Below, one piece after another: positions 26,810 through 35,797 of a stretch of DNA of 64,000 nt. The position numbers and the translations under genes are program-made. The notes beneath the pieces are model-generated. The model was given only the letters and a program-made list of their open reading frames with translations. It was not told where the DNA came from and did no database searches. The stretch is from positions 1 through 64,000 of the forward strand of contig JAEUJQ010000001.1 in assembly GCA_016793095.1 (NCBI GenBank), in the 5' to 3' direction. How positions within the stretch are numbered: the first letter of the stretch is position 1; every line of letters begins with the position of its first letter. The stretch is from Myxococcaceae bacterium. GTDB taxonomy: Bacteria; Myxococcota; Myxococcia; Myxococcales; Myxococcaceae.

Positions 26810-29133
26810 GAGCCCTCGTCTTCGCTGCCTGGGCGCTCGCCACGACCGCGCTCGCGACCCCGAGCGGCAACCGGTGGTTCCTCGATCAGTGCAGCGGCAC
26901 CTGCAACCTGCAGAGCGGCCTCGCCAACGGCAACCGCATCTGCGCACGACCGACGGGAGCGCCGACCACCGACCCGCTCCGCTGTCTGCCCGAGGTGCGC
27001 CTCGCCGCGTCGATCGACAACGCGGGCGGCATGACGATCCCCGGCCAGCAGCAGATCCCCTACTCGCAGGTGCTGGTGACGACGCGCACCGCCTTCGAGC
27101 GGTGGACGCTGCCGAACACGAGCTGTGATCCGGTGATCGCCTTCGCCTACGCCTCGAGCACCTTCTCGAGCCCCGCGGGCGTGCAGGCGATCGCCGCGCT
27201 CGACAACGACAACAACGTCATCTGGCTGTCCGGCAGCAACTGGCGCCATTCGAACGCCACCCTCGGCCTCACCACCAACACCTGGTACCCGGGCGGCGAG
27301 CTGAGCGACTCGGACATGGAGATGAACGCCTCCACCGTCACCTGGGGCGCGGGCACCACCATCTCCTCGGGCGACTACGACTACGAGAGCGTGCTCACCC
27401 ACGAGGCAGGCCACTTCATCGGCCTCGCGCACACCGCGTCGACCGCCGCGGTGATGTTCGCGAACCTGGGCACCGGCGAGATCAAGCGCAACCTGCAGGG
27501 GCCCGACATCGCCGACGTCTGCGCGGTGTACCCCGGCACGATGGGGAGCCAGGGGACGAGCTGCTCGGGCTCGGGCTGCCAATCCGGGCTCGTCTGCGAA
27601 GGCCCCGCCGGCAGCAGCACGCGCATCTGCACTCGCGACTGCAACGCGCCCGCAGACCCCTGCCCCGCGGGCTTCAGCTGCCAGGCCTCCACCAACGGCA
27701 ACGCCTGCCTGCCGCAGATCGGCGCCCCCGACCTGTGCAAGTTCTGTACGTCAGGGCAGGACTGCTCGACCGGCCTCTGCCTCACCGACGGCATGGGGCG
27801 GAACTGGTGCTCGATGTCGTGCAACCCATCGGTCGCGGGCCAGTGCGGAGTCGGCTTCATGTGCCAGGGCACGCCCGCAGGGAACTACTGCATGCCGACC
27901 GCAGGCTGCACCGCTCAGTGCACCAGCGCCAACGTCGCCACCAACTGCGCGCCCGGCTACCAGTGCCCGTCTGGAACGTGCGTGCCGAGCGGCAACACCG
28001 GTGACCGCTGCGAGGTGTCCGAGGTGTGCAACTCGTGTAACGCCTGCGCGAGCGACGAGCAGAACCCGCAGATCGCCTTCTGCCGCGCCTGCTGCAACGG
28101 AGGCTCGCCGCTGTGCACCGGCTGCTCGACCACCACCTGCAGCCCCGTCGGCGGCGCGATGACGCAGTGCCTGCCGATCACCGGGCGCAACGAGCAGCTC
28201 TGCTACCCGAGCGGGGGCTCGGCGACGTGTCAGGCCTGCAGTGGGACGATGCCCTGCGCGGGCGGCGCCCAGTGCATCGGCGGGAAGTGCCGCGCGTCGT
28301 GCAACCCCACCAGCCCGGGGAGCTGCCCCGCCTGCCTCCCGACGGTGAACGGCGGCATCTGCGCCTGCGGCACCTCGGAGATTAGCGACGCGAACCAGGC
28401 GTGCTCGAGCAGCGGCGCCGCGCTTGCCATCTGCCGCAACGGGCTGTCGTGCATCTCGAACTTCTGCCGACGCCGCTGCACCGTCGCCGATCCCACCTCC
28501 TGCCCTGCCGGCACCACCTGCCAGTTGAGCGACATGCAGCAGGTCTGCATCCCCGGTAACTCGGGCCAGCAGTGCGCACCGTGCGGCGCCGGCGGACAGT
28601 GTGAAGCGGGGCTCATCTGCTACGCGAACCGCTGCTACCCGCCCTGCACCATCACCCTGCCGAACCGATGCGCGACGTGCGTTCAGGTCGACCCTGATCC
28701 ACCAGCGGGGAGCGGCGCAGGCGTGTGCGCGTGCCCCGATCAGGTCGTCGGTCCCGGCGCGAGCTGCCTGTTGCCCAACATCTCGAGCTGCCAGCCCGGC
28801 ACGAGGTGCATCAGCGGCGTCTGCCAGGCCCGCTGCGATCCGAACAACACCCAGAGCTGCCCGTCGGGCCACCTCTGCTCGCCGATCGCGAACGACTTCT
28901 ACTGCGCGCCTGACACCGGTGGTGAAGCCGGCGGCAGCGCGGGCACGGGCGGTGGCGGCGCTGGTGGAGGCACGCGCCCGACTGGAGGCGGCTTCGTGGC
29001 TGCTGGCGGCGCAGCGGGCGGCAACGTGATGGTGAACAACATGGGCTGCGTGTGTCAGGGCGACGGCGGCGGCGTGCTGTCTTCCTTCGGGCTGTTGCTC
29101 GCCATGCTCGGCCTCCGGCGGCGACGCGGCTGA
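26806..29133 (+). CDS. Matrixin-type metalloprotease with Cys-rich region and MYXO-CTERM tail
   Basis: 775 residues. The signal peptide (about residues 1-17) is followed by a zinc-metalloprotease domain with HEAGHFIGLAH and the Met-turn AAVMFANL, so the three zinc histidines and the catalytic glutamate are present. Residues about 250-690 form a very cysteine-rich, repeated region. The C-terminus has a Gly-rich linker, the GCVC cluster, a hydrophobic segment and RRRRG, a MYXO-CTERM sorting tail of the type that anchors proteins at the myxobacterial surface. A surface or secreted protease is predicted. It overlaps the upstream secreted-protein gene by four bases. Confidence 0.9.
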   Translation: MRALVFAAWALATTALATPSGNRWFLDQCSGTCNLQSGLANGNRICARPTGAPTTDPLRCLPEVRLAASIDNAGGMTIPGQQQIPYSQVLVTTRTAFERWTLPNTSCDPVIAFAYASSTFSSPAGVQAIAALDNDNNVIWLSGSNWRHSNATLGLTTNTWYPGGELSDSDMEMNASTVTWGAGTTISSGDYDYESVLTHEAGHFIGLAHTASTAAVMFANLGTGEIKRNLQGPDIADVCAVYPGTMGSQGTSCSGSGCQSGLVCEGPAGSSTRICTRDCNAPADPCPAGFSCQASTNGNACLPQIGAPDLCKFCTSGQDCSTGLCLTDGMGRNWCSMSCNPSVAGQCGVGFMCQGTPAGNYCMPTAGCTAQCTSANVATNCAPGYQCPSGTCVPSGNTGDRCEVSEVCNSCNACASDEQNPQIAFCRACCNGGSPLCTGCSTTTCSPVGGAMTQCLPITGRNEQLCYPSGGSATCQACSGTMPCAGGAQCIGGKCRASCNPTSPGSCPACLPTVNGGICACGTSEISDANQACSSSGAALAICRNGLSCISNFCRRRCTVADPTSCPAGTTCQLSDMQQVCIPGNSGQQCAPCGAGGQCEAGLICYANRCYPPCTITLPNRCATCVQVDPDPPAGSGAGVCACPDQVVGPGASCLLPNISSCQPGTRCISGVCQARCDPNNTQSCPSGHLCSPIANDFYCAPDTGGEAGGSAGTGGGGAGGGTRPTGGGFVAAGGAAGGNVMVNNMGCVCQGDGGGVLSSFGLLLAMLGLRRRRG

Positions 29134-29138
29134 GCGCG

Positions 29139-29501
29139 ATGGCGCGGTTGGTGGTGATCGCAGCCCTCCTCGCCACCTCGGCCGCTCGCGCAGACGAGTG
29201 GTGGGGGCCGGACAAAGCGCTCCACCTCGGGGTGAGCGCGGTGATCGCGGGCGGGAGCTACGGAGTCGCGAGCCTCCTCTCCGGCTCGCAGGTCGAGCGC
29301 GCGGCGGCAGGGCTCGTCCTCGGGCTGTCGGCGGGGATCGCGAAGGAGGTGCTCGACGCGTTGGGCACCGGCGCTCCCTCGCTTCGCGATCTGACGTGGG
29401 ATCTGGTGGGCAGCGTGGCCGGCGCGGCGTTGGCCTTCGTCCTCGATCGCTGGCTCGTCACGCCGCTGCTCGAGACGATCGCGCCCCGCTTCGCTGGCTG
29501 A
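29139..29501 (+). CDS. YfiM/DUF2279-like periplasmic protein
   Basis: 120 residues with a signal sequence. The text DKALHLGVSAVIAGGSYGVA and KEVLDALGTGAPSLRDLTWD matches the small YfiM/DUF2279 family by eye. The E. coli member is a lipoprotein, but no lipobox cysteine is seen here. Function is unknown. It begins six bases after the protease stop, so it may be part of that transcript. Confidence 0.65.
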   Translation: MARLVVIAALLATSAARADEWWGPDKALHLGVSAVIAGGSYGVASLLSGSQVERAAAGLVLGLSAGIAKEVLDALGTGAPSLRDLTWDLVGSVAGAALAFVLDRWLVTPLLETIAPRFAG

Positions 29502-29958
29502 AAGAGCGCGGGAGTGGGTGCTGACGACAGCGCGCGAGCCGCGCTGTGGTGGTTGCGGAGCGCTCCGCGCGGTCGCCTCGAGATCCGCAGCCCAGCGGTC
29601 GTGTCCGATGACGTGCTGGTGGCGCAGACGGAGCGGACGGCCCCGAAGCAGTGAGGCACAACGAGCCCTGACGGTCGCCACCACAACAGCACCGTCGTCG
29701 GCCGGGTGACGGCGCGTCGCTGGCTTGCGGCCAGAAGGCGAGCCCTGGCCCGAAGTACGCGACGTCGAAGGTCGACAACGTGCGGAGAAGACGACCGGTT
29801 GACGTTCGGCGCGCGAGCGGCAGTGACGATGGCCCGCCCGTCGCTCGTCGCCACGGACAGCCGCAGCAGCGCGCGGTCGGGCGACAGGCTGGCGTTCTGC
29901 AGCAGCACCCTCACCTCGAACGGGCTGCCTGCGGGCCAGCAGGGGCCCGCCCGCGACT
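29502..29958. other. Region without convincing gene; possible decayed coding pieces
   Basis: 457 bp between converging genes. On the minus strand, positions about 29920-29780 read like protein (VRVLLQNASLSPDRALLRLS, then VATSDGRAIVTAARAPNV), and a different frame continues about 29770-29715 (FDVAYFGPGLAFWPQASD). That pattern would fit a frameshifted gene end. On the plus strand a 46-codon frame from GTG at 29514 to TGA at 29654 is also open. None has a ribosome site or recognisable family. Confidence 0.35.
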
Positions 29959-30744
29959 TCAGAGCGGATCGTCCTCGGCGGGCTTCGTCACCGACGGCTG
30001 CGGCTCGAGCTTCGACGGTGGCTCGTCCTTCTTCGCCGCGCGGGTCGCCGGTGAGAGATCGAGCGCGATCTGGTGCGCGATGGCCTCGAGCATCGACTTA
30101 ATTCGCTGACCGAAGAGCGACGGGCGCTTCGCCACCTGGAACGGGTCGAGCCCCTCGAGGCCCGCGCGCAGCTCGTCGCTGAAGAAGGCCCGCCGGTACA
30201 GCGTCCCGCCGCCCAGCTTGTAGAGCTGCGCGTAGCCGTACAGGTAGATGCCCGCCTTGCCGCCCTTGCTCCGCAGCCCGTAGTCCTCGACGACGATCTC
30301 GATGATCGAGTCCACCATGAGCGGCGCGAGGCGGCTGACGTCCGGCGCGTTGGCCGGCACCTCGTCGACCAGGAAGGACTCGAGCAGCGAGGCCACCTGG
30401 GCCGGTGGAGCCACGCGCGTCCAGGGGCGCGACCGCGGCAGCTCGGCCAGCACGTGCGCGCGCAGGGTGTCCGCGACCTGGTAGCGGTTCATCGAGCGCT
30501 CCGAGTCCGTCCCCTTCTCCAGCTTCACCGTCAGCCGGCGATCGGCCTCGCGCCAGTCGAGCTTCTTGAGCCGCTCCTGGTAGCTCGCCGCGTCGTCGCG
30601 GAAGACGAGGGACTTCGGCCCGGCCCCCTCCTCGATGCGCGCGATGAAGGCTGGGCGATCGAGCGCGTCGAGCGCCTCGGCCGACAACGGCGTGTGCGCA
30701 CAGCCAAGGGCGAGGAGGGAGAAGAAGCCGACGGTGCTCCGCAT
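29959..30744 (-). CDS. Conserved-looking lipoprotein, unknown function
   Basis: 261 residues starting at the ATG at 30744 with a lipobox (LLALGC). The mature part is charged and mixed alpha/beta; the C-terminal 30 residues are Lys/Glu/Pro-rich (KDEPPSKLEPQPSVTK). A glycine-rich stretch AGIYLYGYAQLYKLGGGTLY near the middle is distinctive. No known domain. It is transcribed opposite to the following metallophosphoesterase-like lipoprotein. Confidence 0.7.
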   Translation of the reverse strand: MRSTVGFFSLLALGCAHTPLSAEALDALDRPAFIARIEEGAGPKSLVFRDDAASYQERLKKLDWREADRRLTVKLEKGTDSERSMNRYQVADTLRAHVLAELPRSRPWTRVAPPAQVASLLESFLVDEVPANAPDVSRLAPLMVDSIIEIVVEDYGLRSKGGKAGIYLYGYAQLYKLGGGTLYRRAFFSDELRAGLEGLDPFQVAKRPSLFGQRIKSMLEAIAHQIALDLSPATRAAKKDEPPSKLEPQPSVTKPAEDDPL

Positions 30745-30835
30745 GGCGTGAGGTCTACCGCGAAGCTGCTGGACCGGCGAGTCCGTTTCCGCTAACTCCG
30801 CGAAGCCTTTCAACCTTTGCACGAGGGGACTTCTC

Positions 30836-32008
30836 ATGTTGAGCCGGCTGTCGAAGGCAACGGTGCTGGTGAGCGCGCTCGCGCTCCTGGCCTGCCCCGA
30901 GAAGAAGACCGAACCACCTGCGCCCCCACCGGAGCCGCCGAAGCCGGCTGTTCCCGCCGTGCTGCCGGCGAAGCCGCAGCCGCCGACCGAGCGCGCCGAG
31001 AAGGAGTGCGCTTCTCCGATCGATCCGGGCCCCACCCAGGACGTGAAGATCGGCGAGCGCGCCGCGAAGCTCACGGGCGGCCACCTCGTCTTCACCGACA
31101 AGGACGCTGACGGCGAGCTCGTCATCGGCGTGCTGGGGCCGGTGAACGAGGACTCCGGCGAGAACATGCTGGCGCTCAAGCGCTACGCGAAGTTCTTCGC
31201 CGACGAGAAGGTCGACGCGATCGTCCTCACCGGTGACGTGGGCGACATCGCCGCCGGCATCACCCGCGTCCTCAAGGAGCTCGCCGGAACGAAGGTGCCC
31301 GTGCTCGCCTTCGCCGGCAACCAGGAGTGCCGCGCCGAGTTCACCGACGGCGTCACCGCCGCGCAGAAGGACGCGACGAACGTCGTCAACATGAACGTGG
31401 TCCGGCACGTGGGCTTCCCGGAGGCCGTGCTGCTCTCCCTGCCCGGCTACCACGACCCCAACTACATCAAGTGCAGCACCGGCTGCCGCTACTTCCAGAG
31501 CACCATCGACGACGTCACCCGCGAGGCGAAGGAGGCCAGAGCGCCGGTGATCCTCGTCTCCCACGGCCCGCCGCGTGGCGCCGGAAACCAGGCCCTCGAC
31601 TTCGCGGGCGCCGCCGGCAACGTCGGCGACGAGGCGATCGCGAAGGCCATCGCCGAGGCGAAGATCCCGTTCGGCTTCGCCTCCAACATCAAGGAGGCCG
31701 GTGGGCGCGCCACGGCCGATACCGCGGGCGCCACGCTGGTGAAGGAAGGCACCGCCTCGAAGACCCTCTTCGTCAACCCTGGCCCCGCCGACACCTTCGG
31801 CTGGGAGATGAACGACGGCACCAAGAGCGTGGGCATGGCCGCGGTCTTCAAGCTCAAGGGGACTGACGGCCAGTGGAAGAGCTTCCGCATGAAGCCGCTC
31901 ACGGCCGCCGAGAAGGCCGAGGCGAAGAAGCTCGCGCCGCCGGCCCGCCCGAGCCCGGAGAAAGAGGCAGCTCCGGAGCCCCCGAAGGACGCTCCGAAGA
32001 CCCCGTAG
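30836..32008 (+). CDS. Metallophosphoesterase-like lipoprotein with degenerate metal site
   Basis: 390 residues. The signal ends ALLAC, then a Pro/Lys-rich linker (about residues 20-60) and a calcineurin-like fold. VLTGDVGD, FAGNQE and VSHGPPRG are recognisable as the GD, GNx and GH motifs. The usual first DxH motif appears as GPVNED and the last GHxH motif as ASNIKE, so several metal ligands are replaced. Catalysis may be lost or use one metal. The C-terminus is Pro/Lys/Glu-rich. GAGGGGA lies upstream of the ATG and a strong terminator follows. Confidence 0.75.
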   Translation: MLSRLSKATVLVSALALLACPEKKTEPPAPPPEPPKPAVPAVLPAKPQPPTERAEKECASPIDPGPTQDVKIGERAAKLTGGHLVFTDKDADGELVIGVLGPVNEDSGENMLALKRYAKFFADEKVDAIVLTGDVGDIAAGITRVLKELAGTKVPVLAFAGNQECRAEFTDGVTAAQKDATNVVNMNVVRHVGFPEAVLLSLPGYHDPNYIKCSTGCRYFQSTIDDVTREAKEARAPVILVSHGPPRGAGNQALDFAGAAGNVGDEAIAKAIAEAKIPFGFASNIKEAGGRATADTAGATLVKEGTASKTLFVNPGPADTFGWEMNDGTKSVGMAAVFKLKGTDGQWKSFRMKPLTAAEKAEAKKLAPPARPSPEKEAAPEPPKDAPKTP

Positions 32009-32034
32009 CCCAGGACTTCGCCGCGGGGCGCTCT

Positions 32035-32072
32035 GACGCCAGCTTCCTCTCGGGAGCTGGCGTCTTCATTTC
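32035..32072 (+). terminator. Intrinsic terminator after the phosphoesterase-like gene
   Basis: GACGCCAGCT and AGCTGGCGTC form a perfect 10-bp stem with a 10-nt loop, followed by TTCATTTC. It is located 27 bp after the stop. Confidence 0.8.
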
Positions 32073-32153
32073 GATCAACCCGATTCCAGCCTCACCGCAT
32101 TCCTGCGGTGACATGGTCTTGCGGATGTTGCTGGCCATGCGTTCGCTGGTACG

Positions 32154-32942
32154 GTGGCTCACGTGACCTCGCCGCCCCCCACGCCCCGAGTCCGACGCCG
32201 CCTTGGCGAGCTGCTGATCGAGGCTGGTGTGCTCGACGAGTCGCGCCTCAAGGCCGCGCTGGCGGAGCAGCGCAAGTGGGGTGGCCGGCTCGGGCGGACC
32301 GTCGTCGAGATGGGCTTCGTGGACGAGACGGCGATGTGCAGAATGCTGGCGCAGCAGCTCCGCCTCGGCACCATCGATCTCGACGCAGCGCAGCTCCCCG
32401 CGGGCATCGTCGAGCACCTGCGGCTCGATCTGGCCGAGCGGTACGGCTGCTTCCCGACGTCCTTCGACTCGCAGTCGAACACGCTGACGGTGGCCACCTC
32501 GGATCCAACCAACGTCGAGGCGCTGCAGGAGCTGGAGTTTGCCACCAGCCAGAAGGTGAACGCGGTCGTGGCGACGGCCTCATCGATCGACCGCGCGATC
32601 CGCCGCTTCTATTTTGGCGAGAGCGTCTCCTCGACGAAGGCGGCGACGCCGGGCGAGCTGGGCCTGAGCGAGACGACCTACGAGCTGGATCAGCTGCTCG
32701 CTGCTCCAGCAGCCTCGCCCCGCCCTCCCGCGAAGGTCGCGCGACCGGCGGCTCCCCCGGTCGATCAGCACTCCGTCGAAGGGCTGCGCAAAGAGGTCGC
32801 CCTGCTGCGGGAGCAGGTGGACGGCATGGAGGCGATCATCTCGAGCCAGGTGCGGGCGCTGCGCAGCCTGCTCGAGATCCTCATCGAGGCCGGCTTGATC
32901 ACCCGCGACGAGTACCTCGAGCGCGTGCACCGCCACGAGTAG
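32154..32942 (+). CDS. Stand-alone MshEN (T2SSE N-terminal) domain protein with coiled coil
   Basis: 262 residues. Two consecutive 24-residue MshEN motifs lie near residues 14-65: RRLGELLIEAGVLDESRLKA and GRLGRTVVEMGFVDETAMCR. In MshE-type ATPases this pair binds cyclic di-GMP. No secretion ATPase follows; instead a Pro/Ala linker leads to a leucine-rich coiled coil (VEGLRKEVALLREQVDGMEA). It therefore looks like a soluble c-di-GMP adaptor. The start may be GTG 32154 or GTG 32163; neither has a clear ribosome site. Confidence 0.8.
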   Translation: MAHVTSPPPTPRVRRRLGELLIEAGVLDESRLKAALAEQRKWGGRLGRTVVEMGFVDETAMCRMLAQQLRLGTIDLDAAQLPAGIVEHLRLDLAERYGCFPTSFDSQSNTLTVATSDPTNVEALQELEFATSQKVNAVVATASSIDRAIRRFYFGESVSSTKAATPGELGLSETTYELDQLLAAPAASPRPPAKVARPAAPPVDQHSVEGLRKEVALLREQVDGMEAIISSQVRALRSLLEILIEAGLITRDEYLERVHRHE

Positions 32943-33076
32943 CCGACGCTGCCCGGCGGCCCGCTCCAGGCGATGCCCCGCCCGTCCGCGCGCCACCGTC
33001 TCGAGGGGCCCTCACCGAAGTCGAGGTCGCCCGCACGGTCGTTCGCCATCGAGCGGCCGGCCGATCGGTCAAGCCC

Positions 33077-35797
33077 TCACACCATCGTCGCGGTCGCGTC
33101 GGGCCGGCTCTGGGCCAGGGCGGAGTTCCGCTTGCGGCGTTCGTCGGTGAGCTCCGCCACCTGCTCGAGGATCTGCGGGTGGCTCATGATGAGCTGATCG
33201 AAGTCCTCGCGCGGCAGACGGAGGAACGAGGTGCGCCTCGTCGTCTTCACCGTCGCGCTCGTCGGCGAGCGGGTCAGCAGCGACATCTCACCGAACACCT
33301 GTCCTTCCTTGAGCGTCGCGACCTGGCGCGTCCCCATCGTCACCGCCACCTCGCCCGTGAGCACCACGTACAGCCCGTCGGAGGCCTGCCCTTCCTTGAT
33401 CAGCACCTCCCCGGGGCCCGCGTCACGCGCGCGGAAGCGCTGCACCAGCTCGCGCCGCTCGCTCTTCGTGAACGGCTTGAAGAGCGCCGCGCTGTTCATC
33501 AGGTTGGCCAGCATTCGCTGGCGGCAGAACTTCTTCAAGGCAGTGGCCACCGTCGGGTACTGCGTCGACAGCTCGGCGAGCACGATCGCGGGGATCTCGA
33601 GCAACTGCGTGTCTTCGGCGGCCGCCTCGACGCTCGCGCTCCGCGGCGCGTCGGACAGCAGGGCCATCTCACCGAAGAAGGCGCCCTCGTCCAGGGTCGC
33701 CAGCTCGCGCGTCGCGTCGCCGTCGGTGCGCAGCACGCGGACCTTCCCGGCGCAGATCACGAAGAAGCTCGTGCCGTGGCTGCCCTGCTCGATGATCTGA
33801 TCGCCCGGCTCGGCGCGGCGCAGCGGACAGCGCTCGAACAACGCGATGAAGGCATCGCTCGGCAGATCCGAGAAGAGCGGGATCTTCGGCAGCGCCCCTG
33901 GATCGGGCTTGAGGTCGTCGGGCGCCTCCATCGCCTCTTCTTCGGTGATCTGCACCGACGGCGAGCTCGCCGGCACCCCTGCGCTGGCGGCAGCCTCCAC
34001 GGCCTGGAGCAGCGTGTCTCCCTCGAGCTCGAGCTCGGTGAAGCCAGGCGAGGCCGCAGCGGGCTCGATCTCCGGCAGCTTCGGCGCCACCGGAGGAGCC
34101 GGGGCGGGCGCCTCGACGGGCGGCGCGTCCACGTCGAACCGGGTGAACACCTCGAGGCTGCGCTCGAGCTCCGTCATCGCGGGCGGCGGCGGGACGGGCA
34201 CGGCAGCTGACGGCGGCGCAGCCTCGCTGGGGGGCGCTCCCGCTGGCGGCGCCTGGAACGCCGGGGGCAGCCAGATGCGCGCTCCGGAGGGAGAAGACTG
34301 TGGCGTCGGTGGGGACGCGGCGGGTCCCTCGGAGCGCTGACGCGGCTTCAGGCCGGGCGGCGCACTCTCGGACCTCGACGGGTTGCTCGCGAACGGGGCT
34401 GGCGGCTCACGCTTCTTCGTGAGGACGAGGATCTCATCGTCCGCGGAGGGAGGCGGCGGGACCGGGTCGATGGCAGGCGAAGGCGCGGTGGTCGCGACGG
34501 GCGTGGGATCGAGGGGGGCGGCGATGCTGGCGGGCGCCGGAACGACCGGAGCTGGGGGCGGCGGTTCGAGCTGCTCCTCGATCTCGACGGGCGGCTGCGG
34601 CGGCACGGCGACGGACGGAGTTGGCGCTGCGGCGGGCGGCGCTTCGGCTGCTGATGCGGCAGGCGCACGTGGAGGCGGTTCGGCTGCGGCCGGCTCCTCG
34701 ACCACCTCCTCGAGCTCGACGATCGGTTGGGGTGGCGGCCGGGGGGGCCGCGCGGTGAAGGAGCCGGAGAGCTCGATCTCGAGCTCGTAGCTCTCAGCGG
34801 CTGCGGGCGGGGGCGGTGGAGCGGTGAGCTCGTAGCTCTGAGACCCAGCTGGCGGCGGCGGAACGGTGAGCTCGTAGGATTCGGGCACGGCCGTTGCCGG
34901 TGGAGGGGCGCCAGGCCCAGGCGGCGGCGGCGGAACGGCGAGCTCGTAGGTCTCGGGCACGGCCGTTGGCGGTGGAGCGGCGCCAGGTCCAGGCGGCGGC
35001 GGCGGAACGGCGAGCTCGTAGGTCTCGAGCACGGCCGTTGGCGGTGGAGGGGCGCCAGGTCCAGGCGGCGGCGGCGGGAGAGAGAGCTCGAGCTCGGGCG
35101 GCAGCTCGCCTGCCTTCGGGAGCCCGCCGGGGACCGGATCGAGCTCGGCGCCCATGGCGATGGGCACCTCGATCTCGCCGGTGACCGGTTGCGATCCCAG
35201 CTCGAGCTCGATGCCCGACGCGGGATCGAGCGGCTCAGGCGGCGGCTTCGGCCGGTCGATCGCGTCCTCTTCGACGGCGATCTCGATCGCGTCACTGCGC
35301 GTCGTCGGTGACGGCCCAGGCGCTGGCGGCTTCGACGTGGTGGGGCGCGCGTCCTCTTCGACCGCGATCTCGATCGCGTCGGGCCTGTTGGTCGGCGAGG
35401 GCTCCGGGGCCTTCGCGGTCGCTGCTGGCGTGGGATCAGGCTTCGCCCCGATGGTGCGGGCGGTCGTGGGCCGTGAGGAGCCACTCTTCCTCGCGTACAG
35501 ATCCGCCAGCATCTGCGAGATGCCCTTGTGGCCGGGGTCGAGCTCGAGCACGAGCTTCGAGGCCGCGATCGCGCGCGGCAGGAAGCCGTCCTTCGCGAAG
35601 CCCTCTGCGGCCGCGTGGTAGGCGATGATCGCCTTGTCCTTCTTTCCCGACTTCGCCCAGGCGTCGCCCATGCGCAGGCGGGCCTGCAGATCCTTCGGGT
35701 CGGCCTTGCAGTACTGCTCGTAGGTCTCCGCGGCCTTCGCGAACTTGCCCTTCGAGAAGAGCTCGGTCGCCTTGCTCTTGAGTTCCCGCGCGTCCAT
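33077..35797 (-). CDS. TPR plus tandem cyclic-nucleotide-binding domain protein
   Basis: 906 residues. TPR helices occupy about residues 1-105. A long Pro/Ala-rich disordered region follows (about 106-630), containing a 72-bp repeat encoding units such as PPPPPGPGAPPPPTAV and two copies of DAIEIAVEEDA. Two CNB domains lie at about 650-765 and 770-890. The first has the full phosphate-binding cassette FGEMALLSDAPRSASVE; the second reads FGEMSLLTRSPTSATVK, with Arg replaced by Thr, so it may not bind nucleotide. It overlaps the upstream HEAT gene by one base (TGATG), suggesting co-translation. Start ATG at 35797. Confidence 0.85.
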   Translation of the reverse strand: MDARELKSKATELFSKGKFAKAAETYEQYCKADPKDLQARLRMGDAWAKSGKKDKAIIAYHAAAEGFAKDGFLPRAIAASKLVLELDPGHKGISQMLADLYARKSGSSRPTTARTIGAKPDPTPAATAKAPEPSPTNRPDAIEIAVEEDARPTTSKPPAPGPSPTTRSDAIEIAVEEDAIDRPKPPPEPLDPASGIELELGSQPVTGEIEVPIAMGAELDPVPGGLPKAGELPPELELSLPPPPPGPGAPPPPTAVLETYELAVPPPPPGPGAAPPPTAVPETYELAVPPPPPGPGAPPPATAVPESYELTVPPPPAGSQSYELTAPPPPPAAAESYELEIELSGSFTARPPRPPPQPIVELEEVVEEPAAAEPPPRAPAASAAEAPPAAAPTPSVAVPPQPPVEIEEQLEPPPPAPVVPAPASIAAPLDPTPVATTAPSPAIDPVPPPPSADDEILVLTKKREPPAPFASNPSRSESAPPGLKPRQRSEGPAASPPTPQSSPSGARIWLPPAFQAPPAGAPPSEAAPPSAAVPVPPPPAMTELERSLEVFTRFDVDAPPVEAPAPAPPVAPKLPEIEPAAASPGFTELELEGDTLLQAVEAAASAGVPASSPSVQITEEEAMEAPDDLKPDPGALPKIPLFSDLPSDAFIALFERCPLRRAEPGDQIIEQGSHGTSFFVICAGKVRVLRTDGDATRELATLDEGAFFGEMALLSDAPRSASVEAAAEDTQLLEIPAIVLAELSTQYPTVATALKKFCRQRMLANLMNSAALFKPFTKSERRELVQRFRARDAGPGEVLIKEGQASDGLYVVLTGEVAVTMGTRQVATLKEGQVFGEMSLLTRSPTSATVKTTRRTSFLRLPREDFDQLIMSHPQILEQVAELTDERRKRNSALAQSRPDATATMV
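34860..35080 (-). repeat. 72-bp in-frame tandem repeat inside the CNB gene
   Basis: About three copies of a 72-bp unit encoding Pro-rich segments of 24 residues (for example VPPPPPGPGA and TYELA). The unit spacing is exactly 72 bp between the GGAACGGCG words at 34932 and 35004. Confidence 0.8.

Noticed and set aside
32108-34210. Long plus-strand frame of about 700 codons across the CNB gene
   Set aside because: It crosses a real plus-strand gene and then lies antisense to a gene with recognisable CNB motifs. Its product is low-complexity.
34860-35080. 72-bp direct repeats as a possible CRISPR array
   Set aside because: Units are contiguous, in frame and code for Pro-rich peptide. There are no spacers.
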